Shown: one piece after another, positions 44,632-56,650 of the stretch | How the letters are laid out: every line of letters begins with the position of its first letter | Numbering within the stretch: position 1 is the first letter of the stretch | Source: Serinus canaria | Taxonomy: Eukaryota > Chordata > Aves > Passeriformes > Fringillidae | Direction of reading: 5' to 3' | Assembly (NCBI RefSeq): GCF_022539315.1 | Contig: NC_066338.1 | Coordinates: 4,526,001 to 4,590,000 of the forward strand | Length of the DNA stretch: 64,000 nucleotides | Made by a program: the position numbers and the translations under genes | Notes under the pieces: model-generated | What the model saw: the letters and a program-made list of their open reading frames with translations, nothing else | Told to the model about the DNA's origin: nothing | The model's database searches: none

Positions 44632-45281
44632 TGTCCTAGGGTGACTGTTATCCCCATCCGTGTGTATGTAATTTATGCTGGATATTATGTTCTGTGCCTT
44701 TAAGACTGGCAGAGTGAGAGTTTTGTTTTGGGCCTCTTATCAGCCACTCAGCGGGACATCCAGATAGCATCAGGACTTAGTGCTGCTTTTTTTGCTTTTT
44801 GCCCTGCTTTTTGCCTTTGCTTTTGCTTCTGCTTCCCTTCTGCTTTGCTTGCTCTTGCTTTTTTTTCCCCCGCTTCTCATTAGTTAATTTAGCTAAACAG
44901 TCCAAATTCCTTTCTGGACTGTTCCCCCCCCCGTTTGGACCTGCTGACTGCTCCGGACTGGGACCTGGGAAACACGGAGAGAGAGTTTGCACCTTGTGGC
45001 TGCAGCAGCTGCCCCAGCGCCGGAGGGACTGATAACAGCAAACCACCCCCAGGAGAGACTTTCTGAATTTGTCATCTCTTTCAGAGCAGCGAAAGAGTGG
45101 TGTCATCCGGTATTGTTCATTGTGTGTGCTGGGGGTGCTGTGCTTGTCAAATAAACAAGTTCTTTCCACCTCTCTCTGAGGAATTCTACCCGAACCGGTT
45201 GGGGGGGGAGGGGCCGTGTGGGTTTGTTTTTGGAGAAGCCCTTTTTGGGATTCTCTCCCAAATTTGCCCTAAACCAGGACA
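44632..45281 (+). mobile_element. Solo LTR related to the ERV-L LTR
   Basis: Runs from TGTCCTAGGGTGAC to CCTAAACCAGGACA, 650 bp, with CAAATAAACAAG as polyadenylation signal. The 3' part (GAATTCTACCCGAACCGG..., then CCTAAACCAGGACA) parallels the LTRs of the provirus at 18754-25269, so it is a relative of that ERV-L. No target duplication is seen. Confidence 0.75.
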
Positions 45282-46975
45282 AGAATTTATTGGAATTTTA
45301 TGGAATTAATGGAATTTGTCCTCATTCGGGTGTCAGAAAAATTTACGGGCACCCCCGGTGCCCCTAAACGCAGAAATGGAGACCCCAAAAGAGACGGCCA
45401 GAGATGCCCACCCCCCGTGAATGGCGGGAGGACGGAGACCCCCCCCCCCCGGTGTCCTTCAAGGGTGAGAAGGGTGGAGACCCCCCCGAGCATCCTGTGG
45501 GGTGAGAGGGGCAGGGGAGCATCCCCAGAGCCCCTCCAGGCAGCCCTGGGCCCAGAGAGAGCCCCTGAGCATCCCCCAGGCTCCGGGCAATGGAAATCAG
45601 AATTTACAGAAATCAAATTTTAAAAATTTGATGGGAAAAAGAAATCCAATTTTACAAAAATCCAATTTTACAAGTTGTGGGAAGCTTTGGCTGATATGAC
45701 TCCCCCAAGGAGTCACTTGAGGTGAAAACACAAACAAATCACAAAGCCCCAGCTCCCCCCCCCGGGGTGTGCCCATCCTTGTCACACCTGGGGGCTGCTG
45801 GGGGTCCCCACCCCTGAACTGGGGGACCATCGGACCCCCCCTAATTAAGGGAGGGGACAGAAATGAAAAGTGAATTTAGGGAGGGGAACCCCCCGGGCCC
45901 CCTCAGACCCCCCAGAGGCAGAGGGGATGGACCTGGAGCAGCTGGGGGCACCAGGCAAAGGAAAATGGGCAGATATGAATTCTAACAGCTCGTAATTTGG
46001 CTGATAATTTGATTTATAATTTGTCTGATTGATGATTTGGCTGTTTATCTGGCTGATTGATTATTTGGCTGTTTATCTGGCTGATTGTTAGTTTGGCTGA
46101 TACTTTAGCTACTTATTTAGCTGCTTTTTGCTCTCTCAAGTAGCACTTGAGATAAAAATGCAAACAAATCCCAATCCCCTGGGCTTGGGAGCATGGGGCA
46201 GCCAGAGATTCCATCCCTGTCACACACAGGGGCTTTCCAAGTGATTAATTATTTAGTTATTTAATTGTTCTGTGGGTTTAGAGGCACAGGGCCCCCCCAG
46301 TCCCTCTCAGTGCCCCCAGTGTGACACGGAGGGAGACCTCTCAAGTGCCCCCAGGCTCTGAAATAAATAAAATTGAGTAAAATCTGACAGCCCAAACCAG
46401 GCATAGACTGCCTATTTATTATAATTTATTATATCATTTATTATTTTATCGTATTTATAATTTATATTACCTATATATACATTATCTATATTATTTCTAT
46501 TAATTAATATGCTTTATATAAAAATGTGAAATATGTTATGGATTTTGTTTACTGGCTAATAATAATAAATGATAAAAATTGGGGGCTGAATGTAAGGTCA
46601 CGTTTAAAGGTGGGGTTTGCTTTAGGGCTGTGGGTTTAGGAAGGAGCTGCAGTTGGGGCTGGGTTTGAGGTCGGGGTTAACCCTAAGCCAGCCCCACTTT
46701 TGGGGGTCCCAGGCCCATGGGGCGGGGTCCCTGGGGTCTAAGCCCCACTTCTGGTCTGCCTGGGCTCATTTTTTTGGGGTCCCACTCCCACTTTTGGGGT
46801 TCCCGCGCTCATTTCTTGCCCTGCCCCTGAGTGGGCGTGGCAGTGCGGCAACGCCCAATACAGGGCCACGCCCCCTTCAGGAGATTCCCGCCCTTTTCCG
46901 CAGCTCTCACGAGAGTTGGCGACACGGGCGGGGCTCCCTCAGAGCAGCCCGGCTCGGCCTGGCCGCGCTCCCCTC
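45282..46975. other. Unassigned, with a TTTGGCTGATTGATTA tandem patch at 45985-46125
   Basis: The first part is GC-rich, then A/T-rich. The patch repeats GGCTGTTTATCTGGCTGATT-like units of 12-30 bp. From about 46650 it turns GC-rich (GGGGTCCCAC motifs). No gene is supported. Confidence 0.45.
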
Positions 46976-47285
46976 AGCCCTCCCCGCTCCCTCAGTCTCC
47001 TGCTCCCCGCAGCCCTCCCCGCTCCCTCCATCTCCTGCTCCCCGCAGCCCTCCCCGCTCCCTCAGTCTCCTGCTCCCCGCAGCCCTCCCCGCTCCCTCAG
47101 TCTCCTGCTCCCCTCAGCCCTCCCGCTCCCTCAATCTCCTGCTCCCCTCAGCCCTCCCCGCTCCCTCAGTCTCCTGCTCCCCTCAGCCCTCCCTGCTCCC
47201 TCAGTCCTCTCCCTAATTCCTTCCCGTTCCCTCAGCCCTGTATGCTCCCCTCAGTCCTTTCCCTCAGCCCTTCCTGCTGGGGAAT
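46976..47285. repeat. 33-34 bp minisatellite (CCCTCAGTCTCCTGCTCCCC)
   Basis: About nine tandem copies of 'CCGCTCCCTCAGTCTCCTGCTCCCC(G/T)CAGCCCTC', quite uniform on the left and degenerate on the right. All three frames are open, giving Pro/Ser/Leu-rich artefacts of up to 227 codons. Confidence 0.9.
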
Positions 47286-47511
47286 AAAGCCCTCTGCAAG
47301 GACCCTTCAGAGAACATGGGCTCCAAAACCCTCCTGGCAAGGGCCCTTTTGGGCTCCAAGGCTAATAATAATATTAACAACAACCATCCCCAGGATTGAG
47401 CACACGGCATGGGGTGGGGTTCATGCCCAGGGGGGCAGCCCTGGGCTCCTGGAGCTCTTTATTGGGGCTGGGGCAGGCTCAGCCCTTGGGAGCCGAGGTG
47501 AAGATGCACAG

Positions 47512-48199
47512 TGAAATAAACAGGGGCAGGAGATATTCCCCCTTTGTAATACCTTTATTAGTAGTGACCAGCTCTAAATGGGGGTTTTGGCAGGTCCGCG
47601 GCCGCCGCTCCCAACAGTGACTCAGAAGAGAAGGATTTTCAGTTCTATCTCCTAGAGGGCAAGCTAAGACTCCTGTACTGATGAGAGCAGTGCAGCATAC
47701 CATGGTTTCAGTGTGGGATGTCAGTCCAGGGGCTCCTGGGTTCGGTTGGCGTCTTTGTAGTTGGGGCGAGGAGTGACCGAGGTTCTCAGTGTCTCTGCTG
47801 GCTTCGGCCATCGGCCCTGCTGTACAAACACCACCCTGACCTCTCTATTCTGCTTTGGCTCGTCTCTTTTGGGGTATTTTCCAGGATTTGATGAAGGTTT
47901 TGTCCCAATGCAGTCTGGGTTTGGAGATAAATTTGCATGTCTCCTGAGATGCAAATATCCCCCTCTCTCCCCACCGTCTGGGGAGGGTTGTCATCCTCCT
48001 GGCAGCAGGCTAGGGTGGTACCGAAAACCAAAAATTCTCCACAATAGAGAGTTAAATGGCGATACTTAAGGATACTCAACAGGTGATTACAACATTTAAC
48101 TAACAAAGAACTCTTGGCCCGGGATCAGTTCCCAGCTCAACCCAAAACTCTGCAGCTCCTTCTCTTAAAAAAAAACAGGTAACTTTTTTACTCATAACA
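47512..48199 (-). mobile_element. Solo LTR, family shared with 14596-15276
   Basis: On the minus strand it starts TGTTATGAGT and ends TTATTTCA, 688 bp, with ACTAATAAAGGTATTAC near the 3' end. It aligns along its length with 14596-15276. The ACTGGGATC array starts directly at its right end. Confidence 0.6.
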
Positions 48200-48275
48200 G
48201 GATCATACTGGGAGCAGCTCCTGGGCGACTGAGTTACACTGGGATCATACTGGGATCATACTGGGAGGGAGTGGG
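48200..48275. repeat. GATCATACTGG short array
   Basis: A few units of ACTGGGATCAT lie between the LTR and the MHC class I leader exon; same family as the array at 6585. Confidence 0.75.
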
Positions 48276-48284
48276 AGCAGCGGG

Positions 48285-49290
48285 ATGGCTCTGGGGCTGG
48301 GGGTGCTCCTGGGGGGTGAGGGAGGGAGTGGGACCCCTGGCACCGGGACCCTGAACTGCCATTCCTGCCACCGGGACCCCCCTGCTCCCCTTATGCTGCA
48401 TAGAGACCCCCCTGAATCCCCCATTCCCGGACACCAGGACCCCCTGCTCCCCTTTTGCCGGCCACCCCATGGCTCCCAGCCTCCAGACTTCCCGTGTGCC
48501 TGACCCTGGGACGCCCTGGGATGCCTTGGACCCCCATTCCTGCCTTTCCCAGCCCCCAGCCCCACCTTTCTGCAGAACCAGAGACCCCCTGAACTTGCCC
48601 TTCCCGACCACCCCGGGTGTCCCCACCCTGTTACCCTCCTTTTTTGGGAAACCCTGGACTCCCCTTTCCTGGGCTCAAGGCCCCCCTGGAACTCCCTTCT
48701 GCCTCTCCCAGTCCCTGCCCCCCCATTTCTGTGACCCTAAGTCCCCCCTGCACCCCCATTCCTGAGACCCGAGATGCCCTTTTACCCCTTTGCCTGGCAC
48801 TGAGACCCCTCTGCACCCCCTCATCCGGCACCAACTCAGCCTTTCCCCAGCCCCCGCCTCTCCCAGCCCCCTGCCCCACCCTTTTCCCTGACCTGGGACC
48901 TCTGGGCCCCCATTCCTGCATTTCCCAGCCCCCAGCCCCTCCTTTTTCTCACTGAGGAATCCTGGCACCCCCTTTCCAGGACACAGGATTCCCTGGACAC
49001 CCCATCCCAGCTCTCCCAGTGCCTGCACCCCCTTTCTTTTGCTCTGAACCTCCTCCCCAGCTCTGCCAGCCCTTCATGTCCCCCCTTTCCTTGGCCTGTT
49101 GACCGCCATGGATCCCAAAACTCTCACTTTCTGCCCCCCAGCTCTCCCAAATCTTGGTGTCCCCCCAGTTCTGCACTCCCTGCAGTGCCTGGAAGTGGCG
49201 CTGTCGGAGCCCAGCCCGGGGCCCCCCAGTCCTTGATTGGGGGACATGGACGGGACCCCTGGGAGACATATACATCAGGAGGCTCTGGGG
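48285..49290 (+). pseudogene. MHC class I heavy chain relic (exon 1 and part of exon 2)
   Basis: ATG 48285 opens a 10-codon leader (MALGLGVLLG) ending at 48315 before GTGAGG. The intron (48316-49168) is a low-complexity 'CCCAGCCCCCAGCCCC' tract. After a CCCCCCAG acceptor, exon 2 from 49169 reads LHSLQCLEVALSEPSPG, which fits the start of an avian class I alpha-1 domain in the right phase. It then hits TGA and continues only as a scrap (LGDMDGTPG...). No alpha-2, alpha-3 or transmembrane exon follows. Class I heavy chains present peptides to T cells; this one cannot. The leader is shorter than usual. Identification rests on the alpha-1 start and exon phase. Confidence 0.65.
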
Positions 49291-50044
49291 CACAAAGGTG
49301 GGTGTGGGAGGAGGAGGGGAGTTCCTGTGGAAGTGTGGGATTCAGGAATGGGAGACTTGGGAATGGAGAAATTCCCATGGAATTTCCATGGCCAGATCTC
49401 ACTCTCATTCCAGTCAGGTGAGAATTCCATGGATGGGTCTCCCCCCAAGCCATTGCCATGAGCATTCCATGGGGAAATGATTTGAATTGATGACCAATGC
49501 AATGCCAGCAGTGCAATGAGCCGTAATCCCTGCTGGGATTCCCTGGGACATGGATGCCAATCCTTTGCCCAGGCCTGCTCTGCTGTGTCCGTGGCAGCAC
49601 CAGGGGAGTGTCCTGTCCCTGCCCTGAGCCCAGCACGAGCCTTTCCTTGGCTGTTCTGTGCCCTGCCTGGGGCAGGAGGGCACTGTTGGGGTGGCTTTGG
49701 TGGCCCCGGGCACCTGGCCGGGCTACAGCTGCTGCAGAGGCCCCTGGGGAATGTTCCAGAGCAAAGCTTAGAGCAAACAGCAGTTCCTGGAGGGGATTCT
49801 GCCCCTGGGCCTGTGCTGGGAGCCCGAGGGCAACAGCCCAAAGTGCTGGAGCTCAGTGTCCCTCAGCCAGGCCGTGTTCCCTGGCTGTGCCCTGTTCCTC
49901 AGCTGTCCCCTGTCCCTGTCCCCTGTCCCTTGGCTCTGTGGGGTCAGAGGTGGCAGTAGGACCCAGGGCAGCCCTGGGGGAGAACAACCCTGAGCCCCAG
50001 CTGGGCCAGTTGCCCCAGTTCCTCACAGGGCTGCCCAGGTCACT
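49291..50044. other. No gene recognised
   Basis: GC-rich sequence after the class I relic; open frames are shadows. I searched by eye for class I exon 3 and did not find it. Confidence 0.4.
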
Positions 50045-50235
50045 CCCAGCATGGGCCTGTGGCTCCCAGTCACTCTCAGTAGAATGCCATTGGCCCCCAG
50101 TATGGTCCCAGTCACTCTCAGTTACACTCAGTACAATCCCAGTATGATCCCACTGTGATCCCAGCATGGTCCCAGGTGTTACCATTCACCCCTAGGATGA
50201 TTCCAGCCTCTCCCAGTGTGGTTCCAGTCACCCCC
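50045..50235. repeat. CCCAGTCACTCTCAGT array
   Basis: Units of CCCAGT(A/C)..., including CAGTATGATCCCA, of the family seen at 1546. It ends exactly where retroviral LTR-like sequence begins. Confidence 0.8.
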
Positions 50236-51210
50236 TGTTGTGGGTAAACCAGGACTCCTGAACAGCTGACCAATGTGACCAAGCAGAAGCTGTTTATTGT
50301 TTACATCGCACACACTTTTCCAGATTCTACAAACTACTAAGATCACACTTCTTGATTGGTGCCTTTGTCTCATTCCCTCATTCTCTGCCTCCATTTCTCA
50401 GTGTCTGTGGTTGGTCACCCTGCAGGTGTTTCACAGCCTCTTGAAAGTCTCTGTGGTCGAGATGACCCTGAGATGTGTAAGAAAGTCTCTTTTTCCCAGC
50501 CCGGCAGTCGAAGAAGCAGTCAGGATTCTTCTGTTCTGCTTTTCAAGTTTCTTTATTTTCTTGAGCAGCTTCAGGGGAATTACCTGTTCTTCCTGTCACT
50601 TGGGATAACAGCACCAGGTATTGAATTCTTGGCTGTGCTGATGTCTGCACACCCCACACCTTGCAAAGCCTCTCCCCCAAACTCACACCATGTGTCTGCT
50701 CCACACCCCACACATTCTAATCTCACCCAAAGCATTTACAGTTCTGAGGGCAGTGGATGTTTTCAGATGTCACTGGTTGTAGATTCATTGGTAGTATTAG
50801 GGATCAGCGTCCTTTTCAAGCCAGGGATGAACCCACTTTGCTGGTATGCATCAGGGTCCTTTGTCTGTAATGATACAAACATAACCCCTTCCCCACATCA
50901 GTAAATCTGCAGGTCCTTCCCATAACCCTGTCCTAGGAGTTTTAAAACAAACTTCTGGACGATGCTGTACCAATTCAGAATCCTGCTGCAAACCTGAGTC
51001 ATGTGTTAATGCTGGTGGTTCACTGTGATTGCCCACTAACCAGAGAGGATTCATAACACAGACTGCTTTCAGCACTCTGTGCTGTGGGCTCAGCCCATCC
51101 TCCCCCGTGTTTTTGTTTCTCAAGCAGTCCTTTAAGGACCTGATGTGTGCTTTTGATGATAGCTTTGCTGCACCCGGTCCGGGGCAATTCCTGAATCCTG
51201 CATTCATCCA
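50236..51210 (-). mobile_element. Betaretrovirus-like ERV remnant: integrase C-terminus and LTR-like sequence
   Basis: Minus-strand frames between 51210 and 50830, with shifts, read AIIKSTHQVLKGLLEKQK and then GLWEGPADLLMWGRGYVC, the C-terminal integrase of a betaretrovirus-like element. To the left, LTR-like DNA shows TTTATTTTCTTGAGC near 50550 and CAGAAGCTGTTTATTG near 50285 (complements carrying AATAAA). The TG...CA edges are uncertain (50236 or 50476). Env is not seen. Confidence 0.6.
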
Positions 51211-52004
51211 GGCCAGAAGAGACCTTCAGATCTGTCTCTTTGGTGCTGCCTCTCTGGCTGCTCCCAGCACCTCCAGCAGCAGCACTTGGCAGGCTCTTGG
51301 CCTTGCCCATGCCCACTTCCAGCAGGGCTGGCCAGAGGGGAGCACCCGCAGCCTGTGCCCCTGCAGCCCAGCCCCTGTGGGCAGTGTGGGGCTGCTGTGG
51401 GTGGGCTCCAGAGGGGAATGTCCTTGCAGCAGCAAGTGCCACAGAGAGCCCAGAGGCAAAGAGTCTCTCCCCTGCAGGCACTGCTTCTTTGGGGCATTGA
51501 AATATTTCCAGGGCTGGAGTGGGCTGACGGGTGTTCCTCATACCACCCAAAAAGAAGCTGATGGTTGGATATTAGTGGAGAATTTCTCTCCAGTTGAGCC
51601 TGGCAGGGGTGTTTCCAGGCGGAAGCTGCTCCCTGGTGCCTCCCCCAGGTCTGTGTGTTTCAACACTTTCTTGATGCTTCTCAAATGAGAAGAAATTCCT
51701 GGGGCAGCAGCAGGATTTACCTCTCACCAGAAAATACTGTTACCTAAGTTGGTTTTCCAGTCCATCCAGCTCTTACAGTGGGTATCCTGGCATGTGTCCA
51801 AACCCTAAAGATGTTCATATCCCCAAAGGGTGACAAAGGGTTTTTCCTCTTGTTAAGACCTGGAAGCCTTTGAGGTTTCCAAATATAAGGCAGAGTCATT
51901 GCCAGGTGCTTTACTGTGTTTATAGTGGTCTTTTAATAAGTAATAAAATTACAGATGGACCATGACAGGAAAATAACTTGCTGCAGGAAAAATTTCTCAA
52001 GGCC
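51211..52004. other. No gene recognised
   Basis: Left flank of duplicated block B. The block starts abruptly near 52005 after an AT-rich stretch. Confidence 0.4.
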
Positions 52005-52569
52005 CAGTTTGGATGTGCAGCCCCCAGTTTGCCTCTCCTTTGGCCCGGGCCGGGTTCCCCCCGCCCGCAGCGGCTGGGAGCAGCCGAGAGCCCCGCGCTG
52101 CCCATCCCGACCTGTCCCGGCTCCATCCCCACTCCAGCCGCGGGCTGCGAGGGCTGCAGGAACGGGGCACCGAGGGGTGTCGGGGCTGCTGGGGAGGAGG
52201 AGGAGGGAGGGAACGGGAGGGGAGGGATGGAAGGGGGAGAAGGAGGAGGGGTTAGGGAGGAGGAGGAGGGGGAGAGTAGGGACGGAGTAGGAGGGATGAA
52301 GGCGGAGAGAGAGCAGCGATAGAAGGAGGAGAAGGAGGTGGGGTTCGGGAAGAGGAGGAGGAGAAGGGTTGGAAGGGGAGGGATGGAAGGAGGAGAAGAG
52401 GTGGGGATAAGACAGAGGAGGAGGAGCAGGAGAGGGGATGGAAGAGGAGGAGCGGGAGGAAGAGGAGGGACTAAGGCGGATCAAGGCTGATCAGCCGGAA
52501 CCATGCTCTCGAGCCCTGCCTGAATTCGCAGCCCCCACCTGTGGGATCATCGCCCCCCCCACGGCGCAG
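52005..52569 (+). promoter_or_regulatory. GC-rich promoter and 5' exon of zinc-finger gene B
   Basis: Close copy of 2145-2635, ending in CACGGCGCAG and the same GTGAGC donor. The ATG seen in A near the exon end is ACG here, so that ATG is not conserved as a start. Confidence 0.5.
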
Positions 52570-53267
52570 GTGAGCGGGGAGGGGGAGCTCGGCCCAGATA
52601 TCCCGGGGGGTGCCTGGGTTGGGTTTTTTCGGGGGGATGTTTGGAGAATGGAGAAGTCCAAGGCTGAGCGGAAAAGGCCCCTCGGGGGGACATCGTGGGG
52701 GTGGCGGTGGCGGCAGAGGCAGCCTGGAGGAGCAGAGCCCTGTGTCCCCCAGGAGCCCAAAGTGGGGAGCCCAGAGAGGGGGGAGCGCCGCCGTTGGCGG
52801 GAGCCTCAAGAGCCTGGAGAGGGGCAGGGGGGACTCCTTGGAGCCGCTGCAGCCCCGAGCAGAGATTGAGGGGAGAAGGGAGCCCGGGAGCCCGAAGAGC
52901 CCCGGCATCCCGAAATGGGGAGAGCGAAGAGGTGGGAGATTTTGGGATTGCTGGGACTGCCAGCAGCCTGGGCAGGGTGGGCACCGAGGAGAAGGGGGAC
53001 CCCATATCCAAGCGTGACCCCCAGCAGCTGGGACAGGGGGGAACCCCGAACACCAAAGGGGAGGGACCAGTGACAGGGAACTCCTGGGAGGCTGTTCCAG
53101 GGCTGAATCTTGGTGTTTGGGAGGTTTATCTGGAGCCCAGATGGCCGGTGACTTGTAGAGATGGACTTTGGCAGAGGGAGCTTCAAAATCTACATGGTCT
53201 ATGGTCATCTATTGTTTTCCCCAAATCAGGATTTCCCATTGCCAGCCCCTGGGAGGCTGTGAGGAAG

Positions 53268-54368
53268 ATGCCCCAGGACACTGAGGCAGGTGAGGAGGAA
53301 GTCAGTGCCCCTTTCCCCTCTGTGCTGCTCCATCTCCCAGCCCAGCATGGCCCCGGCAGCAGGACAGCCCTTAGGGGATCTCCTTCCCCTTGCCTGTGGC
53401 ACGGAGGCAAATCCCATCCTGTCCTTGTCCTTCCTCCCCCAGAGCAGGAGCTGAGCATGGAGAGCAGGGAGGACAAATCCCCAGGGCAGAACCTGGTGGA
53501 AGAGGCCGTTTTGAGCAGCTCCACGGCGCAGGAACCCAACGGGGAGGAAAAGCCCTGGAGATGCCGCACGAGGAGGGGCTGCAAACGCAGATCACAGGGA
53601 TCTGAGGGGGAAAGAGCCAGCCTGGGCCGGGAAGGCGGCCGGAGATGGAGCCAGAGCTCGGAGCTGGTGCTCCATGAGCAGGTCTGTGATGGGGAGAAGC
53701 CCCACAAGTGTGGGGAGTGTGGGAAGAGCTTCAGGTAGAACTCCGACCTGATCAGGCACCAGAGGACCCACACAGGGGAACGGCCCTACGAGTGTGGGGA
53801 GTGCAGGAAGAGGTTTCACACCAGCTCCCATCTCCTCCAGCACCAGCGCACGCACACAGAGGAGAGGCCCTTCCGCTGCCCCGACTGCAGGCAGGGCTTC
53901 AGGCGCAACTCCTGTTTTGTCAGGCACCGACAGATCCACACTGGGGAGAGGTCTCAAGAGTGTGGAGAATGTGGGAAGAGCTTCAGCTCGAGCTCCGACC
54001 TCATAAAGCACCAGAGGACCCACACTGGGGAGCGGCCCTACGAGTGTGGGGAGTGTGGGAAGAGTTTCAGCCAGCATTCCACCCTGACCTGCACCAAACG
54101 GCGCATCCACACTGGGGAGAGGCCCTACAAGTGTTCCAAGTGTGGGAAGAGGTTTCAGACCAGCTCCTGTCTCCTCCAGCACTATCAGATTCACACGGAG
54201 GAGAGGCCCTTCCACTGCCCTGACTGCGGGAAGGGATTCAAGCACAACTCCATCCTCATCACCCACCGGCGCATCCACACCGGGGAGAGGCCCTACGAGT
54301 GTCCCCAGTGTGGGAAGAGCTTCTCCCACAGCTCTACCTTGACCAAACACCAATGGAGGCACCGGTAA
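53268..54368 (+). pseudogene. C2H2 zinc-finger gene, copy B (one nonsense codon)
   Basis: Start ATG 53268 (MPQDTEA exon to 53289, donor GTGAGG); main exon from 53443 after a CCCCCAG acceptor. The linker and finger series match copy A closely. In the first finger a TAG at 53736-53738 replaces the TGG (Trp) found in A and C. After it the same frame is open to TAA at 54366-54368, with seven further fingers. One of these, near 54080, has an extra residue and has lost its first zinc-binding His. A truncated product would contain no whole finger. No frameshift is seen, so this is a single-codon break, or a sequencing error or polymorphism. Like A, it has no KRAB or SCAN domain. Confidence 0.85.
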
Positions 54369-55437
54369 GGGAAGCCCTGCGAGTGTCCCGAGTGTGGGAA
54401 GAGCTTCGTGCGCTGCTCCAGCTCCATCCCCCACTGGAGGAGCCACATTGGGCACAGCCCTGGTCACCCACATTCCCTGTGATCCATGTTGGGAACACAC
54501 CTGGCTGCTTATCCATGTGTTTGGCCTTAATTTTTTTCTCTTCTCCATCTCTGTACTCCAAAAGCCAAGAGGGATCAATCTGTCACCTCAAATCCCGCTG
54601 AAAAGAACTGTATTTTACCCAAAATGGCTCAATTCTACTTCAAATTTCTTGTTCCCTCCTCAAAAAAACTCGTTCCAGGCCAAACTCACTCCATTCCACA
54701 GCTGCCAGGCTGAGATGGAGTTGGGAGGAGATTGGGAGAAGTGGGAGCAGTGAGATGGGGATTGTGTGGGGCTGAGTGGGTGGGATGTATTTGATAGCAA
54801 ATAAAACTTGCAGAGTTAGTCTTTTCCGTCTTGTTCATTTTCAGTTCTGTTTGCAGAGTGCTGCCATCTCAGCTGTTTCAATTCCTATAAAAATCCCATT
54901 TTTTAAATCATCTAATCCAAACAACCCAAAAACCAATATCCAAATAAAACCACCCACTCACAATTAAATTTTTAAAAATAATTTTAATTTTTTCAGAGTA
55001 CTTAAGGATGTTATTAAAGTTTAATTTTTTGCTTGAAATGTGTGAGAAATTATAGTGGTGTTTGGTTTTGTGTTTAGTATATTTGTACTATGAATTGTTT
55101 ACCTGAGGTGTGTTAGATTGCATATTAGTTTTTTTAGATATTTTTTATTTGAAGTATATTAGCCATCAAGTTAAAACTTTCAAAAGTTATTTCTTGGTAT
55201 ATAATTTTTTTTTATAATTTTATTGGTAATTTTATAGTAATAGTTACTGCGGTTTGGGGTTGAATCATTATTGGAGTATCGTAAGTAAGAGTTGAAATTA
55301 CTGTATTTCATTTTCATTAAAATTTCTTCATTTATTTTTTTTATTTATTAAAATTTCATTCTAATTTTTTGAGATGATAGGAAGGAAGTTCAAGGGCAGG
55401 AAGATTTTTTCCTGGATGGGAATTGGAATTTCAGACC
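54369..55437 (+). other. 3' flank of zinc-finger gene B, AT-rich
   Basis: Direct copy of 5042-6540, again with a finger-like remnant just after the stop and an AT-rich stretch from about 54880. No other gene. Confidence 0.6.
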
Positions 55438-55439
55438 CT

Positions 55440-55795
55440 GGGAGTGTGCGCAGGACCACACAGACTGGGATCAAATATGGACTGGGATCCTGTGGGATGG
55501 GGCTGCCCAGAGTGGGACCATATGGATCAGGACCGCACAGACTGGGATCAAATATGGGCTGGGATCACCTGGACGGGGATCACATGGACGGGGATCACAT
55601 GGACTGGGGTTCTGTGGATCATAACCCTCCAGACCGGGATAGCCTGGAGTGGGATCAAATATGGACTGGGACCACAGCTGGGATAAACTGGACTGAGATT
55701 ATATGGACTGGGATCCTATGGTCTGGGACCATATGGATCAGGACCACACAGACTGGGATCAACTTGTCTGGGATCAAATATGGGCTGGGACCATT
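55440..55795. repeat. ACTGGGATCAAATATGG array (block B)
   Basis: Expanded form of the array at 6585-6790. Similarity to block A ends inside or at the end of this array, so the MHC class II fragment is not present here. Confidence 0.85.
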
Positions 55796-56075
55796 TTTTA
55801 ATTAACTTTGTTATACAGTTTTTATTTCTGTTGTTATTTAAGCTCAGTGAAATAGCTGCTGGTGTTAAATGCCTGCTGGGATGGGATAACATCCAATGCA
55901 CACAGGATGAGGACACCTGTACAGATCTACCAATTATCAGCACTCCCCGTCTGAAGGCAGAGTGGACCAAGGCCCGAAAACTGGAGGTGATAAAGAGAAG
56001 GAGCCAAAACCACAGCCAAAAAATACACATGCTCTGAAAAGGCAGACCCAAGGAAGGGCCAGGTAGAAGAGTTCC

Positions 56076-56279
56076 TGTAATATGTAAACAAGTTTATGGA
56101 TATGCATGAGGGTCTATGAATATGCAACAGGCTGGTGTAAGGGAAGAGGTATTTCAGGGGGATCCCCGAAGGGAACAGGGTGCTCCTGGCTGAGTGCCAA
56201 GATGCACCCGGCCATAATAACTTTTGCTCCATGGTCCTGGTCTCCCATTGTCCTTTATTAAACTTTTTACATTTTCACA
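56076..56279 (+). mobile_element. Possible LTR 3' part
   Basis: TGTAATATGTAAACAAG...TTTTACATTTTCACA with a TTTATTAAAC signal resembles the R/U5 end of an avian LTR. Boundaries and family are uncertain. Confidence 0.35.
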
Positions 56280-56650
56280 GGAGAGTGAACATGTTTCTCA
56301 CCTTTAGGAACGGTTTAAGTTTTTTCATTTTTCACGGGAGGGAGTTTTGAAGAGCTGCAAGTGGCTAATCTGCCTGCAACATGGACCATTCCACAGGCTC
56401 TTGTCACCTTTCCTGACGCCTCTGCTGCAGCTCATGGAGGGTGAAGCCCCAGAGGCTCCTTAGGGGGCGGTTATGGACAATTGCAGGCAGCGCCTCGATG
56501 CCCTGGATCCGTGGTGCCCCCTCCTGGGAACCCCCACGTTTTCCAAATAGGCATCATCTCCTTCAGGGTGCTTCCTTAAGAATCTGAGCTGTACACTGAT
56601 GACAGAGGTACAATCTAAACCATTCCCATCAGTCAGTAATATAATTCAGG
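56280..56650. other. No gene recognised
   Basis: Spacer between two LTR-like segments; part of it may be the continuation of the LTR interrupted at 56651. Confidence 0.35.

Noticed and set aside
46653..47514. Open frames of 187 and 227 codons, Pro/Ser-rich
   Set aside because: Generated by the 33-34 bp minisatellite, which is open in all three frames.
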